The notes below the pieces were generated by a model, which saw only the letters and a list, made by a program, of their open reading frames with translations, ran no database searches and had not been told where the DNA came from. A DNA stretch of 64,000 bases from CAIWXH01 sp964555675 (GTDB lineage Bacteria > Chloroflexota > Chloroflexia > Chloroflexales > Chloroflexaceae), in assembly GCA_964555675.1 (NCBI GenBank), contig CAZKTU010000005.1, positions 1 through 64,000 on the forward strand. The letters are read 5' to 3'. Every line of letters begins with the position of its first letter. The first letter of the stretch is position 1. Shown one piece after another: positions 49,321-58,879 of the stretch. Position numbers and translations under genes: made by a program.

Positions 49321-51260
49321 AAACTTCCTGTGGCGGGCGAGCCGAAGGGCCGCGCGCCGGAGTCGCCGGGATCCTGGAGCCAGTCGCCCGTGTCCTGGAG
49401 CGGCAGATGCAGGGTGAAGCGCGCGCCGTGGCCGACGCGACTCTCGACGCTGACCCGCCCGCCGTGGCCCTCGGCGGTGTGGCGCACCAGACTCAGGCCG
49501 AGGCCGCTGCCCGCGGCATAGGCCGCCATCGCGGACCGCCCGCGATAGAACGGCTCGAAGATATGCGGCAGGTCGGCGGGGTCGATGCCGGGGCCGCTGT
49601 CGCGCACGCTGATCTGCAGCTCGGCGCCGAGTTCGGTCGTCGCGACCCTGGCCTCGACGCCGATCCGTGCGCCGGAACCCCCATACTTCATGGCGTTGCT
49701 GATCAGGTTCTGGAGGGCTCGTCGCAGGGCCGCCTGGTCGGCGCTCACGGGCGGCAGGGCCGGGTCGACGGCCAGCGCCAGTTCGTGGCCGCCCTCGCGC
49801 AGCTGCAGCTCGAGGCCCTGAACCACGCTCTCGAGCAGGGGGGCGACGTCGGTGCGCTGCAGGTGGTAACCTTGCTGGCCCGACTGGGCCCCCGCGAAGG
49901 CCAGGACCTGCTCGACCATCTCGGTCAGGCGCCGGCCCTCGTGGTAGATCACCGCCCCGTACTGGCGGGCCTTCTGCGGGTCGTGGACCAGCCCGTCGGC
50001 CAGGTTCTCGCCCGCCGAGCAGATCACCGCCAGGGGCGTGCGCAGTTCGTGCGAGACGGCCGAGGCGAAGGTGAGCTGCTGGCGGGCCAGGCGCTGCGCG
50101 CGGCGCGTCGCCAGGAGGAGCATGACCATACTGCCCCCCAGCAGCAGCAGCGTGCCGAAGCTGACCATCAGGTTGCGGGCGCGCAGCCCGGCGATGGCCG
50201 CGTCGAGCGAGCCCTCGCGGTGCTTGAGCACCAGGCGCCACTGTCCGCGCTCGGCGAGGCTGGCCTCGGCGTCCTGGCGCCCGAGCACGCCGATCGTGAT
50301 CCGCTCCCCGCTGGCTCGGTCATCGGGCAGCCGGAAGGGCAGGGCCTCGCCCGTCATCAGCAGCCGGTTGAGCTCGGCGTAGGTAATATTGAAGATGCCC
50401 ACGGCCGCGTCGCCTGTGGCAAAGCTGCGGGCGTCGAGGCGCTCGTCCGAGCTGAAGATCAGCTCGTTGGGCGCGATCTGATCGACGACGCCGAGGTTAT
50501 AATCGAGGCCGCCCTCGCCCGGGAAGTAGCGCCGGGCCAGCTCGGGCAGAAATGCGTCCGCGATATAGTCGCGGTCGAGGACGACGACGGTGTGGGCGAG
50601 CAGGGGCGAGTCGTACAGCTCGGGCGGGCAGCGCAGACAGCGCCCGAAGGCGCCGGGGAAGACCAGGTCGCTGAAGAGCAGGTCGGCGTTGAAGCCCAGC
50701 TCTTGCTGGTCCGAGAGCAGCCATGGCCGTGCGGCGGGGATGAGCAGGGCCGGCCCCGCCCGGTCGACCGGGCTGACATTAATCTGGTCGCGGTCGCCCT
50801 CGATGAAGATGGCCCTGTAGATCCGCTCGATACGGCGGCGCAGCGGCATCAGCTCGAACGGCCACTGCACCGTGGTGAAGCTGCGGCTGTCGTGGTAGTA
50901 GCGCTGCAGGGTGGCCTGCCCGATCTGGTTGACCTCGACCAGGTAGATCTCCTTCACCAGGCCGGGGTTGGGCGCGGTCTCCTGCCAGTGGTCATAGCGC
51001 ACGGCAAAACGCTCCCAGTTGGCCTCGCGCAGGGTCGGCGCGTCCATCTGGAAGCTCAGGTAGGCCCGGGCCAGCTCGCGATCGAAGTCCTCGCCCATGC
51101 GCTGGGCGCTGATCGCCAGATTGGCCTGGCGCCGCTCGCGCTCGCCGGCGCTGACCTGCCCCACCCAGTGGTATTGCAGGGTGGCGAGGAGCGTGAGAGC
51201 GACGAGGGTGGCAATGATCAAGGGCGCGAACGCCGCTGTGAATCCTGCGCGTCGAGTCAT
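49317..51260 (-). CDS. membrane sensor histidine kinase
   Basis: A 647-residue sensor kinase. TM helices at about 8-28 and 364-384 enclose a large extracytoplasmic sensor (about 30-360) that contains a CxxC (CLRCPPE, about 208-214). The cytoplasmic part has HisKA with His404 in SHELRTP and an HATPase domain (NAMKYGG; DSGPGIDPADLPHIFEPFYR; GSGLGLSLVRHTAEG). The start at 51260 lies 6 nt after TATACT (51267-51272) without a ribosome site, which implies a leaderless mRNA. Partner regulator follows with a 4-nt overlap. Confidence 0.94.
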   Translation of the reverse strand: MTRRAGFTAAFAPLIIATLVALTLLATLQYHWVGQVSAGERERRQANLAISAQRMGEDFDRELARAYLSFQMDAPTLREANWERFAVRYDHWQETAPNPGLVKEIYLVEVNQIGQATLQRYYHDSRSFTTVQWPFELMPLRRRIERIYRAIFIEGDRDQINVSPVDRAGPALLIPAARPWLLSDQQELGFNADLLFSDLVFPGAFGRCLRCPPELYDSPLLAHTVVVLDRDYIADAFLPELARRYFPGEGGLDYNLGVVDQIAPNELIFSSDERLDARSFATGDAAVGIFNITYAELNRLLMTGEALPFRLPDDRASGERITIGVLGRQDAEASLAERGQWRLVLKHREGSLDAAIAGLRARNLMVSFGTLLLLGGSMVMLLLATRRAQRLARQQLTFASAVSHELRTPLAVICSAGENLADGLVHDPQKARQYGAVIYHEGRRLTEMVEQVLAFAGAQSGQQGYHLQRTDVAPLLESVVQGLELQLREGGHELALAVDPALPPVSADQAALRRALQNLISNAMKYGGSGARIGVEARVATTELGAELQISVRDSGPGIDPADLPHIFEPFYRGRSAMAAYAAGSGLGLSLVRHTAEGHGGRVSVESRVGHGARFTLHLPLQDTGDWLQDPGDSGARPFGSPATGSL

Positions 51261-51266
51261 GGCGGA

Positions 51267-51272
51267 AGTATA
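51267..51272 (-). promoter_or_regulatory. -10 element giving a leaderless kinase mRNA
   Basis: TATACT on the minus strand, 6 nt before the ATG of the kinase at 51260. Confidence 0.5.
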
Positions 51273-51363
51273 GCGGAAGGGCTGCCCGAAGGGAATAGGG
51301 CGGCCCATGTCCTAACAAGCTTAACAAGCAAGAGATTCTACCACCCCCGGCGCTCTGGCGCTA

Positions 51364-51372
51364 TGCTACAAT
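51364..51372 (+). promoter_or_regulatory. extended -10 of the alpha/beta hydrolase gene
   Basis: TGC-TACAAT, 37 nt before the ATG at 51410. Confidence 0.5.
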
Positions 51373-51409
51373 GCCGCGCATCCCCGCGCCCCAATGGAGG
51401 AGGCGAGCG

Positions 51410-52255
51410 ATGAGCGCATTTGTCGAGACCAACGGCATCCAGCTGCACTACGCCGATGCGCCCGGCGGATCCCCGCCGCTGGTGCTGGTCCACGGCCTCA
51501 CGGCCAACTGCCGCGCCTTCGAGGTTGTCGTGGGCCACCTGGCCCCGCGCCTGCGGGTGATCACCCCCGATATGCGCGGGCGCGGCGCCAGCGACAAGCC
51601 CGCCGCCGGCTATCGCATGGCCGACCACGCCGCCGATCTGCTCGGCCTGCTCGACGCCCTCGGCCTCGAGCGGGTGGTCATGGGCGGCCACTCGTTCGGC
51701 GGCCTGCTCTCGCTCTACATGGCCGCCAACCACGCCGGGCGGGTCGCCCGGGCGGTGCTGATCGACGCCGCGATCAGCGCGGCCAGCGAGCGCACCCGCG
51801 AGCTGATCCGCCCCGCCCTGGCCCGCCTCGAGCGTAGCTACCCCTCGTTCGAGGCCTACCTCGACCTGCTGCGCCAGGCGCCCTACTACCACGGTTGGGA
51901 GTGGGACCCGGTGCTCGAGCGCTACTACCAGGCCGATGTGGCCATGGCCCCCGACGGCAGCGTGCGCCCGCGCGCCAACCCGGCCCATATTGCCGCGGCC
52001 GCCGACGGGGTGATCGCCGAGCCGTGGCGCGCCCACCTCGCCCACGTCGGCTGCCCCGTCCTCATGGTCCACGCCACGGGCCCCTACGGGCCGCCCGGCG
52101 CCCCGCCCATCGTCAGCGCCGAGCAGGCCGCCGAGACGCGCGCCCTGCTGCCCCACTGCGCCTATGCCCACGTCCCCGGCAACCATATGACCATGCTCTA
52201 CGGACAGGGCGCCCAGGCCACCGCCGAGGCCATCCTCGCCTTCGTCGAGGGGTAG
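51410..52255 (+). CDS. alpha/beta-fold hydrolase
   Basis: A 281-residue hydrolase. The oxyanion region is LVLVHGLTANCRAFE, the nucleophile elbow is GGHSFGG (Ser near 105), and the catalytic His is in VPGNHMTMLYG close to the end; PDMRGRGASDKPAAGYRM is a typical family segment. The usual lid lies between about 130 and 215. GGAGGAGG is 6 nt before the ATG. It is likely a cytoplasmic esterase or lipase-like enzyme; the substrate is unknown. The F420 PPOX-class gene follows after 68 nt. Confidence 0.9.
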   Translation: MSAFVETNGIQLHYADAPGGSPPLVLVHGLTANCRAFEVVVGHLAPRLRVITPDMRGRGASDKPAAGYRMADHAADLLGLLDALGLERVVMGGHSFGGLLSLYMAANHAGRVARAVLIDAAISAASERTRELIRPALARLERSYPSFEAYLDLLRQAPYYHGWEWDPVLERYYQADVAMAPDGSVRPRANPAHIAAAADGVIAEPWRAHLAHVGCPVLMVHATGPYGPPGAPPIVSAEQAAETRALLPHCAYAHVPGNHMTMLYGQGAQATAEAILAFVEG

Positions 52256-52323
52256 CGGCGCCGCCCGCGCGGACCGGTTCATGCTAAGATATCGCGAACG
52301 GAGCGCATACCTGTGAGGAGAGC

Positions 52324-52728
52324 ATGGCCCCGACACTGAGCGAGAAGACCCGCGCCTTCATCGAGGCGCCCCGCTTCGGCGTTCTCGGCACCAGCCAGGC
52401 CGACGGCGCCCCCCAGCTGACCGTGATGTGGTACGAGCTGCAGGGCGACGAGATTATGATGAATACTACCGTCCAGCGGGCCAAGGCCGCCAACCTGCGG
52501 CGCGATCCGCGCGTCGCCCTCTGCATCGAGGACGGCTACGACTACGTGACGGTCTATGGCACGGCCCGGCTGATCGACGACCCCGAGACGGCCCAGGCCG
52601 ATATCCACCGCCTGGCCACGCGCTACCACAACCGCGAGAAGGCCGACCAGATGACGCGCGATCAGTTCGGCAAGCAGCAGCGCCTGACCATCCGCATGAG
52701 CATCGAGCGGGTCGTCGAGCACTGGTAG
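52324..52728 (+). CDS. PPOX-class F420-dependent flavin/deazaflavin oxidoreductase
   Basis: A 134-residue split-barrel protein of the pyridoxamine-5'-phosphate oxidase superfamily, of the group that binds F420 (MSMEG/Rv-type). Visible: RFGVLGTSQADGAPQLTVMW, NTTVQRAKAANLRRDPRVAL and VTVYGTARLIDDPE. In view of the F420 genes at 42008-47103, use of F420 is likely. GAGGAG is only 3 nt from the ATG. A TAAGAT-like element lies near 52282. Substrate unknown. Confidence 0.87.
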   Translation: MAPTLSEKTRAFIEAPRFGVLGTSQADGAPQLTVMWYELQGDEIMMNTTVQRAKAANLRRDPRVALCIEDGYDYVTVYGTARLIDDPETAQADIHRLATRYHNREKADQMTRDQFGKQQRLTIRMSIERVVEHW

Positions 52729-52755
52729 GGCCCAAGCGCTACGGAGGGTGAACCT

Positions 52756-52998
52756 ATGTCCACACTGAGAGAGCAACTGTCCGAAGTCAATGCGACGATC
52801 GAGGCCCGCGAGGAGGAGCAGCGCCAGATCTACGCCGATAGCCAGGTTGACGACCGCGAGCACCCTCGCCTCGGCGAGATCACCCACGAGCTGGCCCACC
52901 TGTGGGATCTGAAGCGTCGGCTCGAGGCCGCGATCGCCGCCGGCCTCTCCCAGCTCCCGGTGCCGCCCCCCGAGCATCCCGAGAACCAGGTGGGCTAG
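52756..52998 (+). CDS. small helical protein, DUF2630-like
   Basis: An 80-residue acidic protein predicted to form a helical hairpin. The segment ITHELAHLWDLKRRLEAA resembles the C-terminal helix of DUF2630 proteins (common in actinobacteria and Chloroflexota, function unknown). GGAGG lies 8 nt before the ATG. It starts 27 nt after the PPOX gene, so they are probably cotranscribed; a hairpin at 53034-53055 ends the unit. Confidence 0.75.
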   Translation: MSTLREQLSEVNATIEAREEEQRQIYADSQVDDREHPRLGEITHELAHLWDLKRRLEAAIAAGLSQLPVPPPEHPENQVG

Positions 52999-53033
52999 GA
53001 AAAGCTTTACACCTTTGACACTGGCTCAGCTTG

Positions 53034-53055
53034 ACACCGGCGCCGTCGCCGGTGT
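53034..53055 (+). terminator. terminator hairpin after the DUF2630-like gene
   Basis: Perfect 9-bp inverted repeat (ACACCGGCG) with a 4-nt loop, followed by ATCCTTTC. Confidence 0.6.
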
Positions 53056-53202
53056 ATCCTTTCACCTACCGCTCTCTGTCCCCACATAGCCGGCTCGTCG
53101 CCGGCCCTCGGTCAAGCGCTGACCATCCCGGCGCAGCCTGTCGCGCCACTCCTCACGCCGACGGCCTGGGGCCGTCACTCGGAATTGTGCAAGGAGTCTC
53201 AG

Positions 53203-54957
53203 ATGCTCAGGAAGCCTACCCTCCTTTTGGCGTCCCTGCTGCTCGCCATGCTGCTGAGCGCCTGCGGCGGCGCCCCGCCCGGCGGCGCCGCGACCCAGCC
53301 CCCCGCAACAGATGCCACCACAGCCCCCGCAACCGATGCCACCGCGGCCCCCGCAGCCGATGCCACAGCGGCCCCCGCGGCCGGCGGCGGCACCCTGACG
53401 ATCGGTCGCACCGCCGCCCCCGACTCGCTCAACCCGGGGGCCGCCTATCTCACCGAGGCCTTCGACCTCTTCGACCTGGCCTACGATACCCTGGTCAGGA
53501 TCGACCTGAAGAACGAGCTCTACCCCGGTCTGGCGCAAGAGTGGTCGGTCGGCGAGGATGGCCGCACCTGGACCTTCAAGCTCTACGAGGGCGCCACCTG
53601 GCACGACGGCCAGCCGCTCACCGCTGAGGATGTGAAGTTCACCTTCGAGATGATCAAGGGCTTCGAAGCCTTCGCCCTGCTGAAGGACTATGTCTCGTTG
53701 CTCGAGTCGGTCGAGGCCCCCGATCCGACAACGGTGGTGGTCACCTTCGAGCAGCCCGTGGCCAACACCGACGAGCGCTTCTCGTCGCTCTATATTCTGC
53801 CGAAGCATATCTGGGGCGAGTTCGCCGACGAGACGGCCGCCACCGAGTTCGAGAATACCGAGTTGATCGGCTCGGGCCCCTTCAGGCTGGCCGAGTACAA
53901 GCCCGGCGAGTTCGCACGCCTGACGGCAGTCAAGGACCACTACTCGACCGTGCCGAAGATCGACACGGTGATCTACCGCGTCTTCGGCAACGGCGACGCC
54001 ATGGTCCAGGCCCTGCGCACCGGCGAGGTCGACCTGATCGGCGTGCCCAGCAACACCGTGGTCCGCTCGCTGCAGTCCGAGTCGAATATCAAGGTCGAGG
54101 TCGGCAATCAGCGCGCCCTCTCGGACATCTTCTTCAACGTGGTCACCAAAGAGAACTGCCCCCCCGAGGTCGGCAAGTGTACCGGCCACCCCGCCCTCCA
54201 GGATGTGCGGGTGCGCCAGGCCCTGGCCCACGCCACCGACAAGCAGGCCCTGATCGACGGCATCCTGCTCGGCCTGGGCAGCCCCGGCCTCAGCCTGGTC
54301 ACCCCCGCCCACGGCGAGGCCTTCGCCAGTCAGGTCCAGGACTACGCCTTCGATGTGGCGAAGGCAAATCAGATCCTCGACGAGGCCGGCTACGCCGACT
54401 CTGACGGCGATGGGGTGCGCGAGATGCCCGGCGACCCGAGCAAGCCCCTCTCGCTGCGCTACAGCTACCCCGCCGACCAGGACGCCGCCGACGGCCAGCG
54501 CTTCTTCGAGCTGCTGAGCGAGCAGTGGAAGCAGGCCGGGGTCGAGCTCAACCTGACCCCGCTCGACGGCGACGCCCTGACCGCGATCTGCTGCCCCGCC
54601 TTCGACTACGACGTGATCCGCTGGGGCTGGGGTGTGGGCGTGGATCCCGCCTCGCTGCTCTATATCGCGACTACCGAGCAGATCCCCACCGGAATCAGCG
54701 AGGCCGGCTACTCGAACCCCGAGTATGACGCCCTCTTTCAAGAGCAGCTGACGACGATCGATAAGGCGAAGCGCCAGGCGATCATCCACGAGATGCAGGC
54801 CATCCTGGTGCGCGATGTGCCCTATATCATCCCTTACTATGCCCAGAATGTCGCGGCCTATCGCAGCGACCGCTTCCAGGGCTGGGTGATCGAGCCCGAG
54901 GGCCTGCTCTCGCTGAGCGACCGTCTGTCGATCGTCAATGTGACGCCGGTGAACTAG
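53203..54957 (+). CDS. ABC transporter substrate-binding lipoprotein (oligopeptide/dipeptide type)
   Basis: A 584-residue SBP family 5 lipoprotein. The signal peptide ends with lipobox LLSAC (acylated Cys21). A low-complexity linker of PATDAT-type repeats (about 27-55) is followed by the binding domain: PDSLNPGAAYLTEAFDLFDL, WTFKLYEGATWHDGQPLTAEDVKF and PLDGDA near 450. It captures peptides or nickel/sugars for the permeases encoded next. AAGGAG lies 6 nt before the ATG; a 7-bp hairpin (53160-53176) lies just upstream. The permease gene starts 3 nt after the stop. Confidence 0.94.
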   Translation: MLRKPTLLLASLLLAMLLSACGGAPPGGAATQPPATDATTAPATDATAAPAADATAAPAAGGGTLTIGRTAAPDSLNPGAAYLTEAFDLFDLAYDTLVRIDLKNELYPGLAQEWSVGEDGRTWTFKLYEGATWHDGQPLTAEDVKFTFEMIKGFEAFALLKDYVSLLESVEAPDPTTVVVTFEQPVANTDERFSSLYILPKHIWGEFADETAATEFENTELIGSGPFRLAEYKPGEFARLTAVKDHYSTVPKIDTVIYRVFGNGDAMVQALRTGEVDLIGVPSNTVVRSLQSESNIKVEVGNQRALSDIFFNVVTKENCPPEVGKCTGHPALQDVRVRQALAHATDKQALIDGILLGLGSPGLSLVTPAHGEAFASQVQDYAFDVAKANQILDEAGYADSDGDGVREMPGDPSKPLSLRYSYPADQDAADGQRFFELLSEQWKQAGVELNLTPLDGDALTAICCPAFDYDVIRWGWGVGVDPASLLYIATTEQIPTGISEAGYSNPEYDALFQEQLTTIDKAKRQAIIHEMQAILVRDVPYIIPYYAQNVAAYRSDRFQGWVIEPEGLLSLSDRLSIVNVTPVN

Positions 54958-54960
54958 GCC

Positions 54961-55950
54961 ATGGGCGGCAGCTACATCCTGCGGCGGCTCGGGCTGGCCC
55001 TGCTCACGATCGCCTTCGTGGCGGTGCTGAACTTCTTCCTGTTCCGCGTGCTGCCCGGCGATCCGGCCCGCATCGTGCAGGACCCGCGGCTCACCAGCGA
55101 GGCCCGCGAGGCCATTCGCCAGCGCTTCGGCCTCGATAAGCCTCTGCTGGTGGGCGCGGCGGGCGCGCCCTTCGACAGCCAGTTCTTTCGCTACCTGGGC
55201 GGGCTAGTCCGGGGCGATCTGGGCATCTCGTTCAACTTCAACCGGCCCGTGGCCGACCTGCTGCGCGAGCGCCTGGTCAATACCGTCCTGCTGGTGCTCG
55301 CCGGCGAGGTGCTGGCGATCGTGCTGGGCATCGCCCTGGGCGTGGTGGCGGCCTGGCGTCGCGGCAGCGCCCTCGACACGGGGCTGCTGGTCTTCGGCCT
55401 ATTCACCTGGGCCCTGCCGACCTTCTTCCTCGGGATCATCCTGCTGATCGTCGGCAGCACCTTCTTCGGGCTGCCCGTGGGCGGCATCCGCACGCCCGGC
55501 ATGGTCTACGCCAACTGGTGGGAGCAGGTGCTCGATGTCGGGCGGCACCTCATCCTGCCGACGATCACCCTGACGATCATCCTGCTGGGCCAGTTCCTGC
55601 TGATCATGCGCAGCTCGCTGCTCGACGTGCTGGGCGAAGACTACATCCTGACCGCCCGGGCCAAGGGCCTGAGCGACAGCCAGGTGCTGCGCAACCACGC
55701 CATGGGCAACGCCATGCTGCCCATGGTGGCCCTGGTGGCCCTGACCCTGGGCTTCGTGGTCAGCGGCTCGATCCTGATCGAGAGCGTCTTCTCGTGGCCC
55801 GGCCTGGGCAGCGCGGTCTTCGAGGCCGTGGGCCGGCGCGACTACCCGATGCTCCAGGGCGCCTTTATGCTCTTCACGGTCAGCGTAGTGCTGGCCAACA
55901 CCGCCGCCGACCTGCTGATCGCCGCCCTCGACCCGCGGGTGAGGAGCTGA
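54961..55950 (+). CDS. ABC transporter permease (DppB type)
   Basis: A 329-residue inner-membrane permease of the dipeptide/oligopeptide importer, with six predicted helices; the N-terminus YILRRLGLALLTIAFVAVLN is typical. The EAA loop (DYILTARAKGLSDSQVLRNH) contacts the ATPases and the extracytoplasmic RFGLDKPL segment is present. The ATG is 3 nt after the SBP stop, so translation is coupled. Second gene of the operon. Confidence 0.95.
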   Translation: MGGSYILRRLGLALLTIAFVAVLNFFLFRVLPGDPARIVQDPRLTSEAREAIRQRFGLDKPLLVGAAGAPFDSQFFRYLGGLVRGDLGISFNFNRPVADLLRERLVNTVLLVLAGEVLAIVLGIALGVVAAWRRGSALDTGLLVFGLFTWALPTFFLGIILLIVGSTFFGLPVGGIRTPGMVYANWWEQVLDVGRHLILPTITLTIILLGQFLLIMRSSLLDVLGEDYILTARAKGLSDSQVLRNHAMGNAMLPMVALVALTLGFVVSGSILIESVFSWPGLGSAVFEAVGRRDYPMLQGAFMLFTVSVVLANTAADLLIAALDPRVRS

Positions 55951-55963
55951 GTGGGATTGTGAG

Positions 55964-56878
55964 ATGGCAGTAGCCCTTGCACCAACCCATATTGCGACGA
56001 CGACCCGCGGCCTGCGCGGCTTCTGGCGCACCCTGCGGCGCAACCCGATCGGGCTCACCGGCGCGGTCATGCTGGTCGCCGTGGTGTCCATGGCCATCTT
56101 CGCCCCCTGGCTGGCGCCCTACGACCCGTACGCCCCGGTCAGGCCGCGCATCGATACGATCTATCTGCCGCCGAGCCTCGAGCACCCCTTCGGCACCGAC
56201 GACGGCGGCAAGGATGTCTTCAGCGCCTTTGTCTATGGGGCGCGGGTCTCGCTGATCGTCGGCTTCGTCGCCTCGGCGATCACGGTGTTCATCGGCGGCC
56301 TGATGGGGCTGGTGGCGGGCTACTACGGCGGGCGCGTCGGCACCCTGCTCAATGGGCTGACCAACCTCTTCCTGGTCATCCCCGACCTGCCGCTCTATGT
56401 GGTGCTGGTGGCCGTGCTCGGGCCGAGCCTGTGGAATATCATCCTGGCGATCGCCCTCTTCGGCTGGACCAGCACGGCCCGCCTGGTCTACGCCCAGGTG
56501 CTCTCGCTGAAGGAGCGCCAGTTCGTGACCAGGGCCAGGGCCATCGGCGCCTCGGACCTGCACATCATGCGTCGCCACGTGCTGCCCCTGGTGCTGCCGA
56601 TCATCCTGGCCCAGAACGCCCTGGTGATCTCGGTGGCGATTCTCTCCGAGGCCGGCCTGGCCTTCCTCGGTCTGGGCGACCCCTCGCTGATCTCGTGGGG
56701 CACCATGCTGAACCTGGCCTTCGGGCGCGGCGCGATCTCGACCGGGGCCTGGTGGGCCATCCTGGCGCCCGGCCTGGGCATCGTCTGGGTCGTGCTGGCC
56801 TGGACGCTGCTCGGCTTTGTGATCGAGGAGTTCGTCAACCCGCGCACGCAGGCCCATCACCTGACCCCGGAGCGCTGA
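55964..56878 (+). CDS. ABC transporter permease (DppC type)
   Basis: A 304-residue partner permease: N-terminal FWRTLRRNPIGLTGAVMLVA, APWLAPYDPYAP after the first helix, HPFGTDDGGKDVFS in the periplasmic loop, and the EAA loop EAA-like segment RARAIGASDLHIMRRHVLP. Six helices. It starts 13 nt after the DppB-type gene and is followed after 5 nt by the first ATPase. Confidence 0.95.
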   Translation: MAVALAPTHIATTTRGLRGFWRTLRRNPIGLTGAVMLVAVVSMAIFAPWLAPYDPYAPVRPRIDTIYLPPSLEHPFGTDDGGKDVFSAFVYGARVSLIVGFVASAITVFIGGLMGLVAGYYGGRVGTLLNGLTNLFLVIPDLPLYVVLVAVLGPSLWNIILAIALFGWTSTARLVYAQVLSLKERQFVTRARAIGASDLHIMRRHVLPLVLPIILAQNALVISVAILSEAGLAFLGLGDPSLISWGTMLNLAFGRGAISTGAWWAILAPGLGIVWVVLAWTLLGFVIEEFVNPRTQAHHLTPER

Positions 56879-56883
56879 ACGTT

Positions 56884-57831
56884 ATGCTCGATGTGCGCGA
56901 CCTCTCGGTTGAGTTTCAGGGCCCCGAGGGTCCGCCCCTCAGGGCGGTCGACGGGCTGAGCTTCACGCTGCAGCGGGGCGAGGCCCTGGGCGTGGTAGGC
57001 GAGAGCGGCTGCGGCAAGACCACGGCCATGCTGGCCCTGCTGCGCCTGCTGCCGCCCGCAGGGCGCATCGCGGGGGGCCAGGTGCGCTTCGACGGCGAGG
57101 ATCTGCTCGCTCTGCCGCCCGCCGAGCTGCGCAAGCGCCGCTGGAGCGACCTGGCGATCGTCTTCCAGGGCGCGATGAACGCCCTCAACCCGGTACGCAG
57201 CGTGGGCGACCAGATCCGCGAGGCGGTGCTGGTCCACGTGCCGATGGCGCGCCGCGAGGCCGATGCGCGCGTCGGCGAGCTGCTGGCCATGGTCGGCATC
57301 CCGGCCAGCCGGGCGAGCCAGTACCCGCACCAGTACAGCGGCGGCATGCGCCAGCGGGCCATGATCGCCATGGCCCTGGCCTGCAGCCCTCAGCTGCTGA
57401 TCGCCGACGAGCCGACCACGGCCCTCGACGTGATGGTGCAGGCCCAGATCCTCGAGCTGCTCGACCAGCTGCGCGCGCAGCTCAACCTGGGCCTGATCAT
57501 CGTCACCCACGACCTGGGCGTAGTCGCCGAGACCTGCCAGTCGGTGCTGGTGATGTACGGGGGCCGCGTCGCCGAGCACGGCCCGGTCGACACGGTCTTC
57601 GCCACGCCGCGCCACCCCTACACGGCCAGGCTGCTCGGCGCCTTCCCCGACCTGGCCCGCCGCGACGCGCCCCTCGAGGGCATCCCCGGCGCGCCCCCGC
57701 GCCTCTCGGACCTGCCGAGGGGCTGCCGCTTCCACCCTCGCTGCCGCCTGGCGGTCGAGCGCTGCCGCAGCGAGGATCCCGCGCTGCGCACGGTCGGCCC
57801 CGGGCATCGGGCGGCGTGTCATCTCGTCTAG
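56884..57831 (+). CDS. ABC transporter ATP-binding protein (DppD type)
   Basis: A 315-residue ATPase: Walker A GESGCGKT, Q-loop VFQGAMNALNP, signature QYSGGMRQRAMIAMAL, Walker B LLIADEPTTALDV and H-loop THDLG. The C-terminal oligopeptide-transporter domain has the four-cysteine segment CRFHPRCRLAVERC, which may bind an iron-sulfur cluster. It starts 5 nt after the permease stop. Confidence 0.95.
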   Translation: MLDVRDLSVEFQGPEGPPLRAVDGLSFTLQRGEALGVVGESGCGKTTAMLALLRLLPPAGRIAGGQVRFDGEDLLALPPAELRKRRWSDLAIVFQGAMNALNPVRSVGDQIREAVLVHVPMARREADARVGELLAMVGIPASRASQYPHQYSGGMRQRAMIAMALACSPQLLIADEPTTALDVMVQAQILELLDQLRAQLNLGLIIVTHDLGVVAETCQSVLVMYGGRVAEHGPVDTVFATPRHPYTARLLGAFPDLARRDAPLEGIPGAPPRLSDLPRGCRFHPRCRLAVERCRSEDPALRTVGPGHRAACHLV

Positions 57832-57847
57832 GGATGAAGGATGAAGG

Positions 57848-58828
<981 letters not shown>

Positions 58829-58833
58829 CAAAA

Positions 58834-58865
58834 CCTCAGCCCCGCCGCGATCGGCGGGGCTGAGG
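58834..58865. terminator. bidirectional terminator after the ABC operon
   Basis: A perfect 14-bp stem with a 4-nt loop between the converging ABC operon and the secreted-protein gene. The left flank AACAAAA gives a T-rich tail for minus-strand transcripts. Confidence 0.8.
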
Positions 58866-58879
58866 TCGACCGTCGAGCG

